Shown: in pieces, positions 1 through 12,289 of the stretch
Position numbering within the stretch: the first letter of the stretch is position 1
Layout: each line of letters starts with the position of its first letter
From: Phlebiopsis flavidoalba
Lineage: Eukaryota; Basidiomycota; Agaricomycetes; Polyporales; Phanerochaetaceae
Assembly (NCBI GenBank): GCA_035772785.1
Contig: JAOCPU010000025.1
Location: 1-64,000 of the forward strand
Direction: 5' to 3'
Length of the DNA stretch: 64,000 nt
Program-made: the position numbers and the translations under genes
Notes under the pieces: model-generated
Databases searched by the model: none
Told to the model about the DNA's origin: nothing
What the model saw: only the letters and a program-made list of their open reading frames with translations

Positions 1-210
1 CGTGGTTGGAACGTATTATGTTTCATTCCGAATCAACAAGGCGCGTCGCGTCGCGCACAAACACAAACGCGTTCGCATCGCGTTAGCGGCCATCAAGTCC
101 TCGCGTCCGTTGGGGGCGTGGGGGGGCAACTGCGGGGGTTAGGCATCGACAGAGCGGGGCTAATTGCCGGTCGAAAAAAGGGAGGGGACCGTACCGGTCG
201 AATTATGTTT
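1..210 (+). repeat. R1 repeat fragment, cut by the window start
   Basis: Positions 1-120 match 6080-6200 with scattered single-base differences, including the stretch ATTCCGAATCAACAAGGCGC and a GCGTC-rich block after it. A related stretch is read on the other strand near 50,780-50,815. No open frame here is credible. I treat it as one end of a dispersed GC-rich repeat family, R1, which recurs at least eight times in the window. Confidence 0.6.
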
Positions 211-1089
211 GTTGTGCACGCTCGGTAACGTGCAACGATGGCGTCGTCAGCCCGCCTGCATAGACGTAGCTTGGAGGGTCTTGTGGGAGACGTACTGAAT
301 ACCACGCAGCCCGCAGGCTCGCTCGTCCCACAGGAGACCGGCTCGTGTGCCTAGCACACCTCCCCAGTCGTCGTCCTCAATGCTCTTGGCGTTTGCTGTT
401 GTCGTACTGGTCTTCGATCCGCTTGGTCGGGCTCGTCGGTGCGCAAGTCTTGCGGTGCGCGCCGGGTGGTGAGTTTGACGGCGAGCCGGGGGGAAGCGAA
501 AGCGAGTGGGGATGATACTAAGAGAGAGAGTCCATCAGAGGCCTCGTGAGAAGCCTCTGTGAGAGTGAGAGATGGCCGTCGTGCTTGCAAACGACGTCCA
601 GACTCCGATGGTGGAAGAAGGAAGTTGAATCGGGCGCTTCGACTGGCTGATGAGAAACGGCGCGTCGACACCCCGACCGAGACCTCTCGAATCTCTAAAG
701 GGGTTGCTGCGCTCGGAAACGGACAGATATCGCACGACAGGCGAGCACGGGAAGTCCGGGCAATGGCGTTCGTCAGCCACCCACAAATCACCCGACGCGG
801 CTCGTGGTACATACAAGTGTCCACAGACTGGTGCGTTTTTCTGTGGAAACATTGGCCTTATGACATTGATGTCTTGATATTCTGACCATTCTGAACCTCT
901 TCATTGCAGGTATTGGTTAGATTATACCTACTGTATATAAATCTTGGCTCCTGTACTACAAAGCATGTCACGTGGGGGTTCGTGGCCCTACCCAGGGGGA
1001 CAGGACTTTAACAGTCAGCCAAGAGGTCAAAAAATATAGAGACGAGTGACTTAAAGAGGGGTACGGTCTACCCGGCAACTTGGCACGCA
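211..1089. other. no gene recognised
   Basis: Short overlapping open frames occur on both strands but none has recognisable domains, consistent codon use or splice sites. The region lies between two R1 fragments and may be older repeat DNA. I see no RNA gene in it. Confidence 0.4.
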
Positions 1090-1260
1090 TTCGAATCACC
1101 AATATCCTGATTCTGAGTCAACGAGGCCTCGACTGGAGCCAACCCTCCGCCGGAGCACGAGACATGTGGCCGCCAAGTCCACCTGAGGGTCACCGCTCGG
1201 AAGAATGCGTGCTATGCTACTAAACGGGACACAGCTAGAAGAGCAGATTAGCTGTAGTGG
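1090..1260 (+). repeat. R1-associated repeat fragment
   Basis: Positions 1125-1240 match 5864-5965: both contain TCGACTGGAGCCAA, then GAGACATG, then GTGCTA and CTACT. The 5.9-kb copy runs on into the R1 segment at 6080, so this is probably a partial copy of the same unit. Confidence 0.5.
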
Positions 1261-1799
1261 GGAGGCAAAACACAAGTGCGAGAGTCATGCCGCAATGATG
1301 ATATTGAGGCGTCTAGAATCTCATGTGTGGCGTTGTTTGTTACGTTTAATCCAGGATCCGCAAGGACACGCGGAGCAGGGCATACACTTGAACGCATCCG
1401 CGAACACATGGAGAGTCAATAAGCGCGTCTGTCCAGCCTCAAAGCCTCACAAACCGGTCGCGCCTGTCCCAGTCGTCTGTATAATTCTTTTCACTATTCA
1501 AAATGGCACTGAAACTCACACTAGTCAAATCTCTCAGCTGATGCCTGCTACACGCCCTCCCAAACTTTGTTGCTAGGCTATGCACTCGTCAACGAAACCC
1601 TTATCCTCTGAATGGACGGAAGTGGTGTTTCTGAGTAATTTACGACGCCTTTATGTGTATGGAGTAAGAGCACTGATCGTGACATTATAAGAGCTGCATA
1701 TGACGTCGGCGACTTCAAGTTCAATTTCCGAGTCCTCTCTCAGACGGGCTGTTTCCTCGGGACCACAATCTGAGTCCGAATTGGGAGAAAGTTCAACTT

Positions 1800-2040
1800 T
1801 TGTTGTGCAAACATCCGCCGTTCCACGTCTTTCGTCTTTTCCGCCTCTCCATTTACTCTCTTCCACTCTCTCCCTCACTCTCTCCCTCTGTGGAGACACC
1901 TATACATTTAACACACAGTCCTTGTCTCACCACTTTATTCTTCGCCTCTCATTCTTCTCCCATTTTGATTGTTTATTTTCCCTCTCCTATCACACCTTCT
2001 CTACCTCGTTTCAGCTACGAATCGTTACGATCCCAACGAT
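1800..2040 (+). promoter_or_regulatory. pyrimidine-rich tract before a possible start codon
   Basis: About 230 bases are strongly C/T-rich on the plus strand and are followed by an ATG at 2040. Long CT tracts just upstream of start codons are common in filamentous fungal promoters. The frame opened at 2040 stops after 19 codons, and the open frames after it (to about 2620) shift between all three phases, so a gene here can only be suspected. I do not recognise its product. Confidence 0.25.
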
Positions 2041-3381
2041 GTCATTCTCCTCCAACCCGATGTACATGGCGTCGATGTCAACAGGATTATCAGCGTAAAA
2101 CTCCGAAGATGTGTCGTACACGCCATCGGAACATGCGCCAAGCCCGTGAGCGCAAGGCTGCCACTTCTCGCACCGACGCGATCTTGGCAACAGAATGCAC
2201 CCCCTGCCTCGGTCGGAACCGTCGTCTACACATGCCGACACACTCTGTTCCCGAACGTCCTCCAGGAGAGGCGAAGTCTGGGGTGTCCTCTCGCATGTCA
2301 AGGACGCTCAAGCAATGCTATACGAACGACGCACACCACGCATCCTCTGGTTCCCGGATCTTCCCTGTCGCTTCCGAACTCAACAACAGCCCTACGGTTT
2401 CACCTTGGACACCCACGACGCACTCAGTCAAGGTCGCAAAAGTCCTATACCTGTAGCTGGATCACTCAGTGTGTGTCGAGTACTTCTCGTACCGAATGTT
2501 CCGCGAAATCGACCCCGAGCCCTGAAGACAACCAAGTTGTGCCTACGGTCGATGCGGACGTCGACGAGTCGTGACGCAGTTAGCACGCAACGTTCAAAGA
2601 AGACAACGGAGATATAAGCCGTACGACAGACACAAACGCACTTTCGTTGTCTCCGCCCTCCACGCCTTCGTCTTCGTCGTCCTGGCTCCCTGCTCACCGT
2701 CACCGTCAGCATACACGCCTGGTCACCCGTTACACACCGTCGCCGCGCCGCCTCACCAGACCTCACCGACACACGCCCGCCGCTATATTCGGGATGCTCA
2801 GAGCGCCTACGAGCGTATCACATCAGCTCACCCTCTTCACCCTCCCGTACTCTGCCCACTTGCCCCCGCCCTCATCACCACATCGCCGTCATCTCCTCCT
2901 CTTCCCCTATCCCTCATCCTTCAGCCTTTCTATCATCCACGCGTCCATCTGCGCCCCGACGATGACACAGATATAGCTCACAAGTACGCTCTCTGGTCTT
3001 AGCGGGCTTCTACGAAAAAAGTGTCCAGCTACATGTTTCAGGCCACCTACTGGCGTCCAGGGTTTTTTGCTCTAGTGGTCCAATGGCGACTACAAGCCTA
3101 AAATGTCGCAATACGAAGCATCAAGCCGTGACCGGACACGCGTCAAGTCCATCATATCCTTATTTCTAAGCTCCATCCGTACAGGGTACTCTCCGCATTT
3201 CGGACACAGAAAATGCTGGATATCTACACAGGAGTACGGCGATGAAGCGCTCCACGACCATGCTCCAACCAAGGCTCCCCCCCCCCCCAAACGGCTCTCG
3301 AGTTGCCAGCCAGGTGTCAGAAAGTACCTCATTCTTGCACCATCGAGTTCAGTCCTCTAGCACCATACTTTCTCTTCGTTC

Positions 3382-4428
3382 ATGGCCGATACTCACCTCA
3401 CTACCGGATTCGATAAAGGCAAAGCAGCGCGACGCTCCCTTCTTCTCGCTCTCGATCAACGCATGAAACCCGCCCGCAGATGCTCAAGTCGGAGCGGGGC
3501 GGCCAGTTCCAAAGTTTGCTCTGGACCTTCTCCCGGCCTAGGGACAGGCGATACGTCAAGAACAAACCATATCATGAGGCGATCAATGCAGTCATCGATG
3601 CAAATGTCCTACAACAGTAGTTCTGCGTGGCGGCACGCCTCCCGACGCTATCTCATCGGATCCTGGAATTATAGGATCTCACAACCAACGGACGGGTCTC
3701 TATGTTCACTCTCCGACCCTGGAATATAGCCTACGCTCCTGGTTCCGAACTTACCGCTTATGACGTACGCACCGAGATCTCGCAGCTCTGGCTCAAGCTC
3801 CAAAGCTTGCGCTGCCTCTCAATCTGGGCTCCAAACGCCCATCACGTTAGCCCATCACCGGTACTTGCTCTGGCTGTCTAGAAGCTCTGGCTCTGGCCGC
3901 CCTTGCGCTAGCCACCCAGAGCTTTCCCAGGAAGTCTTCCAGGCACTTCATGGACCGAGACTACATGTGAACAACACTGCGCCTCGTATGGTAGGAACAC
4001 TTTTGGCACAAGATGACCGAGGACGGCAAGATTCGATCCATCCGGCATTACCTTTCTGGCTTCCGGAGGTTCGAGCCGACGGTACTATGTGCTGGGAGTA
4101 ACTGCAGAAACTGCCCAGAGGACCCATTAGACATACCATCGATCGGGAACGGGTTGGAACGAGCGATCCCGGCTCTACTGGCGGCTCAATCTTGGATCCA
4201 CTCGTCAACACGTATCTGACAACCAGCCTCCGACGCCAGGAACATTCGCGACTTTCTACGTCGAACAATTCCCGGTATCAAGAGGAAGCTTAGCGGCGCC
4301 GTTTGCGAGTCGTGCTATGCCAGGATGGCTCAGGACTTTGAGTATTTTGGACGTCTCCTCTCGAAGGAGATCGAAAAGTTTCTCTCTCCGGTAAGGCAGT
4401 CAATTATCTCCGTAGCACCCCTTTGATA
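3382..4428 (+). CDS. CxxC-tail hypothetical protein, family member F1 (frameshifted)
   Basis: The function is unknown. The reliable part is the C-terminus (about 4013-4428): an acidic/basic helical stretch, then a tail in which a Leu-Ser-Gly triplet precedes Cys-Glu-Ser-Cys (codons near 4302-4315), followed by Asp-Phe-Glu and a basic/acidic helix. The same tail plan appears on the minus strand at 37.1 kb (Cys-Ala-Asp-Cys) and 40.35 kb (Cys-Asn-Ser-Cys), so three paralogues sit in this window. Upstream of 4000 the frame breaks several times, and the start at 3382 is only the first plausible ATG; introns are likely. The single CxxC could be half of a metal site, but I see no second pair near it. 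Confidence applies to the C-terminal homology, not to the gene limits. Confidence 0.45.
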
Positions 4429-4920
4429 CTCACACCCGCTATGTGCGCCTATAGGTTTAAGCCGTCACTGTCACCCCGACCGTTTGCGTGGTCGAACATC
4501 TTCAGGAATTATACGAAATACTTTTTGTCTACGACCGGCAACATTCAACGAGATTACCTACGACTCGGACATCACTTACTGTAAGCCCTCTTCTCACATC
4601 AAGTTTAATCTCTTCGATAACCCGCCTTCGTCCACTATACCCTAGATTCTAACCGGTCGCACTATGACTCAACGGCCCTTTTCCCTCAAGCTCGTTTTGT
4701 ATTACATGTCTGCGCGTACGCCGTAGCGTTTGTGAAATGACGCGGCACGCCGTTTGTATCTTTGTCGTTGTTTGGCCTACTTGAAATGGCGCGTGGAAAC
4801 ATTTGTAGTATTACATAGGACTCGCCGATCCCTTTCTATTATATATATCATATCTCTCACTCTGAGCGATCTGTGTTCTACGCTACGCCTGCCGTGAGCC
4901 CACCACCGACCGCCGAGTGC

Positions 4921-5045
4921 TGGCACCGAGCGCTGAGTCCTGAGTCCTGAGTCCTGAGTCCTGAGTCCTGAGGCCTGAGGCCTGAGGCCTGAGGGTCGGA
5001 GGTCGGAGGTCGGAGGTAGTACTGAGTGCCGAGTGCTGAGTACAC
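4921..5045. repeat. CTGAGTC/CTGAGGC minisatellite
   Basis: A tandem array in three blocks: five units of GAGTCCT, then three units of GAGGCCT, then three units of GTCGGAG, ending in degenerate GAGTGC units. The GAGGCCT unit also appears at 7086-7125 and 59,405-59,436. Confidence 0.85.
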
Positions 5046-5859
5046 ACTCAGTGTTGAGCGTGGCGACATTTGTAAAAGTTGAAAATCACAACACCTTCCC
5101 AACGTAACACCTACCATGGCCTGGCCTATGCGCTCCCTCACTACGTTGCAACTCCGGCGAACAAAGAAGGAATCCATTATTTAAAACGTTCAACGTTCAA
5201 CATTTGTCCACGCAAGTGAGTAATTATAACAAAGGGCGTTGGTTCTACTGCTGTCGACCTGGTAGAGAAGCCCCGAGCCTTGTTATAACCATACTAGCGA
5301 GTCGAAGATTTCAACTCGAGGGTGTAGATCATCGTTGGGAAACTGGGGGCATACTTCACGGCAAAGCTCAGCTTAGGGAACTCTATATGATATAAGAAAA
5401 GTACATGGCTCCACTACCACGACCGCTAACTTAAATGACGTGTTAAAGCGCATCTTGGTTTCCTCACCGAGCCCTAAAACTCGGGAGTACTTGTCCCCCA
5501 AACCACGAAAGAGGTGTGTGCGCAGGATAGTCACCGCTGCACGAGCAACGGTGACTGTCCCCTTGGAGGAAGGAGAAGAATTGGCCACGCACCGACATGA
5601 CCTGCGCTGGTTCGCGCCATAATTCGTGGGCATTCGGGTTGGTCGGTGTCCTCACATCATCGGGCACAAAAGACTACACTAAAACACGCAGCGAGCCGAG
5701 CTCAAGCCGAGGTGTTGGGGAAGCCCACGAGGAGCTATCCCCCAGAAAGTTATAAACCAGCCATGGACACGTCGGATACAAGAGTAGCGAGCAACACTCC
5801 ACATACAAGGGGCGACTCCAGTCCACGCGACGGCCTCAGGAAACCCCGAGACCCGGCAC

Positions 5860-6210
5860 GTCGACTGGAGCCAAAGGCTCCATGGGAGGACGAGACATGC
5901 GGCTGTCAAGTCACTGGGGAGCACGCAGCTCGGTAGACTACGTGCTAGGCTACTGAAGACACAGCCGCAGGAGACCAGAGGAGGAGAGGGAACTAGTGGG
6001 AGGCGAGACGCAAGTGGGGAAACAATGTGGAGAGCGGGGCGGGGCCTTATATGCGTTCGGTGTGTGTGTCGTTGTTTGTCGTGGTTGGAACGTATGTTTA
6101 TTCCGAATCAACAAGGCGCGTCGCGTCGCGCACAAACACAAACGCGTCGCGTCCCGTTTAGCGCCCAACGAGTCCTCGCGTGTCCGTTTGGAGACAACTT
6201 GGAGATCGCC
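5860..6210 (+). repeat. R1 repeat copy
   Basis: The segment joins both parts found separately at 1-120 and 1125-1240, so it is the best template for this end of R1. The stretch 6105-6130 contains TTTATTCCGAATCAACAAG, which also appears in reverse orientation at 50,795-50,815. Confidence 0.6.
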
Positions 6211-6299
6211 AGTCAGATATTGCAACTTCTTGCTCCGAAACGCATGGCAAATAAGACCTATTTAGTTTGTTTTTCATTATCCACTATTGCGGAGAACTC

Positions 6300-9200
6300 A
6301 GAAAGTCATGTGCGCACCAACCTTGATCACGGCCGACATGCCCTGCTTTGCTCCCCGCACGATGCGGCTCGGTTATTTTGAACCAACCTGGCACCGATAA
6401 AGTCGGCAGAGATACGCAAACAAATGTGACGCATCCCCTGGGCATATTGTTGTTGCGCTCTTTCCCTGCTTGCCTTCGCTCGCCCTTCGGCGCCTTCAAA
6501 CAAGCTCTCTCTCCTGAGCCCTCTGGCCGTCTCTTCAGCCTTTCCGGTAACCTGATGTTTGCCATTTGAGTGCTGCAGCGCCTTTGAGTCTTCCCTGCTC
6601 GCGTCCTGGGTGTACTATCGTCGACAACCAAAGCATCGACGGCGGTCGCTTGCTCAAGCATTGGCTCTATGTAGGAGATTTCGTTCGCTTCCCCGACCTG
6701 TTCTGTGTTTCGTTACAATGCACGTGTATCAATTTCATTCAGAATAGGCCCTCTTATTGAAAAGGAAAAGATTTGATTCGGGCTTGTAGATGAATGCGAA
6801 ATGCCCTGTGTCAGTTTGAGTGCTGCTTTTAGTCCACTGTTCAAAGACGTACTGCTCAAGAACAAATCTCCATCATTGGGATTCTCTGTCGATGAAGCAG
6901 TGTGTTCTCTGTATTACATAGGGGACCATATTCTGTCATTTGCTCAGATCTTTGCCGTGAGGCCTGCAAATTCGAATTTAGACAAATCAATGTTCGCCAT
7001 AGTGAGTCGGGATGAAGAGTGAGATTCGCCACGAAACGCCACATGAGGGAACGATTCTTTGCCAGCAGTCCGAGGGCAACAACGAGGCCTGAGGCCTGAG
7101 GTCTGAGATCTGAGGCCTGGAGCGGCCCCGAGTTCCGGTCCTCTCAAGAGTCAAAGTTGAGACCATGAGACCCGCCCACTTGACCACGACCGCATTCGAG
7201 AGAGGCCTACCCAGTGTGCATAACTGCCGTTTGCTGCGTATGAGAAGTGGTGGGAGCATGAAAAACTTTGGAATAAGATCGTGACGACCACCTGAATTCG
7301 AAAACCAGCTCACGATGGCGCAAGACGTAGAGGACTCGACGCCAATCAAGCGCGTTTTTTGTCGTCTGCTTCGGCATCGGCTAGGACCATCCCCGGTGCC
7401 GGAGCCCGCTCTGAGTCCGTACGCATTTATGGCTTGCGACCTCTGACCAGACCCCTATGTCGCGAAACCCTGGGCGTATCACGAGACCTTCGGTGGACGA
7501 GACAATTCAAGACATAAAGACGCCGGAGTGGATCCCAAGACATCCCGAGAAAAAGCGTTCATTTGGGAGATGGGCTCCCATCATTCCAAGATTCCCGCCA
7601 AATCCCCCAAGGGGACGGTCTCGAGACGCGGGGCGTCCAGGGTCCCAGTGCATTCTCGAGACAGCTTGCTCGCCCCTCGCTCGTCCGCTTTTTTCATAAT
7701 TCTCACTCACAGACAGGGTTGGGACAATGTTACAATGGGGTGATATATTGTAAATTAATCTACAGTTGTACTACTACTATTTACCTCTACCACTAGCGAC
7801 TGGCCCAGCCAGCCCAGCTGACCCATGACATAATGGACCCACACTTCTAAGCCGTCATGTACATTCACGGCGTGTACCATAGATCATCAATGCTGTGAAA
7901 GTGTATGAGTATACAGTATCCCCATAGCAGAGATATGACATGACTTACTGGGTACCTTGAGCTCTCATGGAGCTGTTCCAGCGTGCACCGCACACGACGC
8001 GACCAGCGGAGGGTGATATCAATGCTTGGGGGGGTTGGATCGTATCTGACAAACCTATTGTTGTTAGAAAACGATACGATCGCGTGGTATTATAGAGGTA
8101 CTTACTTTCGTGCTGGCTAGGGCGGCGCGTTCGAACTTCGTTGCGAGAGCCAAGTGCCGACAAGAGTGGTAGTGCAATGAACCCGCAGGCTGTGCAAGCG
8201 GGCATGCGCATGCCTGCCTACACAGCCCGACAGACTCAACGAAGACGGTATGGTTGTGGGAGCAGTGGGAGAGAGCGGTAGGAGGGGAAGATGGTGTGTG
8301 GTGGTGGTGGTGGTGGTTGAAGTTGGACTTGGTTCGTTTCCGGTGCGCTTGTTCTCGAACGCTCGGCTAAGCCCGAGATGCGTCAGGACACCCCCGTTTG
8401 ACGCATCCAGTGCACGGAGTCCCTGTCTTGGGAGACGTGAGTGGGTCTTGCGATACCTTGGGGGTGTCCCATCAGGTCTTGCGCGCCACTCTTGGTCTCG
8501 CGAGACACAGTCCCCAGATCGGGATTATCAGGCGCGCTTGTAATATCACAATTGATATCGCAAGTCCTCCCAAGGGCAACCCGAGATGGTCTCAAGAGCA
8601 TCTCAAGATGGGCGTCTTGGGAGACCCGGTTTGGATTCGCGACATAAGCTAAACACTTTACAGAATCCTCGTTCGCGGTCTCGGGCTCAGTGTTTCACTC
8701 ACAGAACCCTCACTCTACGCCACCATCATGTCGTTGTTGCGGGCGCATCGCCGTGTACTGGGACGTGATACCAGGTGTCTCCAAACCGTGGTAGGGCCCG
8801 CTGGTGTATCCCAACTTCGCAGCTCGAGCATTAAAGTATATCCCATTGTTTTCTCCCTCATCCTGCTGCCTCAGGCCGTACTCATTGACTTTAGTAGGCT
8901 CTTCACGCAGCCTTTCGCGATCCAGCCTCGCCGTTCTATCTGCCACCTGGCACAGTTGGTCCAGAGCAACGAAGAGGACCACCACTCCCCCGAAGCCCGC
9001 GCAGCCTTGTCTACGTCGGCGTCAGCATCCTCTGCAGCACCCATCTCGAGACCTCAGGCCGTCTGCAGATAGTGTGAATAACCACAGCCTGGGACCACGG
9101 CAAGCGGAGCGAACGAGCTCTCAAAAGCTGGGGTATGACCCACTCTCGTTCTGGGCACAACCCCATCGTATGGGGCGATCACGACTCCTTCCAGTGAGTC

Positions 9201-12200
9201 CTTGTGCTCTGTCTTGCCAGATTGTGTAACCTCACTTGGAATTAGACACGTCAATAATGTTCGTTACCGTACGTCTTTTTCTGCGCCCTCTCGAACTCGC
9301 TCACACAACCTGCACACAGTGAGATTTTTTTGAATCGGGCCGCATCAAGTGGATGCAATCCTTGGGACATGAACTGGGCGGAGCCCCCAAGGCGGAAGAC
9401 ATGATCAAAGGCCCGAGGCATCTCGCTCATCCTTAAGAGCGTATCCGCTCAAACTACATACGCCCTGTCACATACCTGACACCGCTGCTAATCGCTCACA
9501 AGCCCGTTCCAAATCCATCGTCGCTAGGGCAGGACACAGAAGAAGCCCCGGACGCATTTCCACATGAAAGCGGTGGCATGGAGTTATGAGCAAGGAAGGA
9601 TTTGTGACCGAGTCCGGATTTCGGTATTGGGTTATGGTATGACTATGACAGGCTGGCGAAGTGTAGTCCTGGCGAGGACATGTTAAAAATACTCGATGGA
9701 AGGATGAAAGCTCGTCCGAGAGGAAGTAAAAGTGTTTCGTGTCAGGGCCCTGAGTTCGATACACCCCTACACAAATCTATCCGGGGGGACTATCATGTGA
9801 ATGTGCACTGTAGCTCTATCGCATAGCCCTCGTCCTCGCATACTGCTCTGCGTTTCGCCTGGGGCCTTACTCTATGATGTTCAAGAATGATGTTCAGTTC
9901 TCGTCTCCTTGTACGCGCGAATTCGTCTGTGTTGTAGGTGTTCCATATTCTGTATGGCTGCTTCAGAGTAGAGCGAAGAGCCCGCATATATGAGGACATT
10001 ACCGTAACAGCTCGTCGATGTATTGTGTCTGCACCCTTCGGAACCTCATCTATCGTCGGCTTGTCACATTGCTGGACCGTGTATTGGGTTTCCCCGACTG
10101 TGCGTTTGAGAAGACTTGTCAGGATCCGAAGTAGGTATGACGGACAAGAAACTGGCTACGTACTGACTGCAACAATTCGTCTCCTGTATGGCAGCGAGCC
10201 CAAGGATGTCTGTAACGCTTTCAGCTACTCATATCGATGCGCCCAAAGTCAAGAGGAGTAAACCGTACAATTCAGTAGGCTACCACCGCCCATGGAAGAG
10301 AGGGGTAGTGGTGAAGCCGAACACATTTTGGAACTTTTTTCTGGAGTTGATACACAGTTGTGTCCCTTTCTCTTTTGGCATTTGCTGGTAATATCTGCAT
10401 GACAGTTAGCAAGAACACACTGGACTTGAATGGGGGGGTGTCGTGGATGGAAACAAGAGTACATCATTTTCACCGAAGGAGAAGACCGGTACAAGATCAG
10501 CTGCTGGACAGTTACGTTGAGTTCAAATATTTGTACAAACGTTTGTAAATACATTCGAAGCCCGTACCCATGCTGAATTAGCGACCTTAATGAATCCAAG
10601 CCTAGAGCCGCTACGTCAATCCGCCAGCCACTGTTGTTGTCGCCGCCATACATCAGACTTATACCGTTTCCTCAACTGTTAAATCCGCCGTTCCGGGGTG
10701 TGCAATCAGGCGTCTCCGGCCGCAGCCACCAACTACAATCGTACATGCTTGGCCAGGGCCCTGCTTCAGGATGTTCGAGCACTATTGCTATGCTCACGGA
10801 GCAGATAGTTCCCAGAGCAAAGAAGGAATTTCCACGAGTCAGATTGGCATATGAAGTGCGAGGTGAGGGTGAGGAGATGCGGGAGGATTCCCGGATAACT
10901 TGAGTAGAGAAGCCAGTTGCATGTTCAAAGGTAAGCCGGCCAAGTGGTGCGAGGTGAAACAAGTGTTCGAAACTGACCTTCCGTTGCGAATGGTACACAT
11001 CGCTCCCCTACTCATACGATTGAATAAAAGTTCCTTCTTGACTGTCATAATATACGTACATCCCAATGATCCCTGTTGTATCGTTAGTGAGGCACTCATG
11101 CACAACGCGAGGGCTTAGAAATGCTCACCGGTGGCGGATGATCCGCCAAACACGTACGGGTCGATCTGTGTGGAAGGTCCGCACGTCTGACCTATTCTCA
11201 GCCCAATTGTGGCATTTTACACAGGTTAGGGCGTTACCTTAAGAAAACATGCCAAGATAATATTCGCGTCAATAATCCACGATATAAACGATGGAAAAGG
11301 TGTCACAGTACGACGCAGGATTAATACTCCGCAAAGTATCTACCAGAAACCTGCCTGCACGACGAAACCACGGGCTCCATGCGCTCCGCCATGTGCTCGG
11401 GCGCCCATCGAGCATATCCACACCCCGTACGCCTCACCAGCGCGGGCCAGAGTGGTGGATACGAGCTGGGGGTCGGCGCCCATACAATGTGAGTCGGTGG
11501 GTAAGGATGAAGGGAAAGTTATTGAAGCCGCACCAGAGAAGCAGCCAGAAAAAGAACGTATGAGCGCGGATCGTCGTTTGACCCAGACCGCGACGACGAG
11601 CATCTGCAGCCTCCGCTTCCTCGGGACATCGGGCAGGGGACGAAGCTGTACATGACGAGATCAGTGGTCTTCGTTGGCAGAGGCAACCGTTTAAGCATGA
11701 AGATGACGCACTCGACTTTTCCATGGAGAGAGGCAACGTTCTTTAGATGCGTGTGGAGGAGATGGACGAAAGACGTTCGCGAAAGTTAGAAGAGGACAAA
11801 TGTGCGGGCCCCCCCAGGTCGCAGAACGCCAGCGTGCGTCGTGCATCCATCATCCTGGGATAGCACTGGCGAAATTCAATTGTATTTTGTAGCACGATTC
11901 CGAGGATTGTGGGGGGGGGGGGGAAAAGGTAGCCGTGACGAGTCAGGATTAGGAATGTCGAGAATAACTGAGGTGGGTGAATAGAGACTGTGGATGCTGG
12001 TGAGACCGAAAGGACAGAAGTTCGCGGAGTGCGACTCCTTACAGTCTGTAGCTCGTCACGGCAATCAATTCGGGCATGTCGTCACTGGATATCACGCGTT
12101 TGAAAACCTTTGGTCCAAGACCAAAGACGAAACTGCCACTTTGAAATTCAAAGGTTGTGGTGCTCAATTTCATTGCTACAGTGATGGCAAAGCTAAGTCT

Positions 12201-12285
12201 AATATCGACACGTCTAAACAGTTTTGCGACAGAGAATACATCGGGTGACAGCAAAAAAAAAGACGCTACGTGATAATGTCATGAG
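6300..12285. other. about 6 kb with no gene I can support
   Basis: Only short frames occur and none carries a motif I recognise. Notable items are a short GAGGCCT array at 7086-7125, GTCTTGGGAGAC-type near-repeats at 8425-8440 and 8616-8630, and a run of 12 G at 11,911. The Cdc48 gene next door shows how dense indels can hide a gene here, so 'no gene' is weak evidence of absence. Confidence 0.4.
7086..7125. repeat. short GAGGCCT tandem repeat
   Basis: About five units of GAGGCCT or close variants (GAGGTCT, GAGATCT). The unit is the same as in the array at 4921-5045. Confidence 0.7.
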
Positions 12286-12289
12286 GCTC

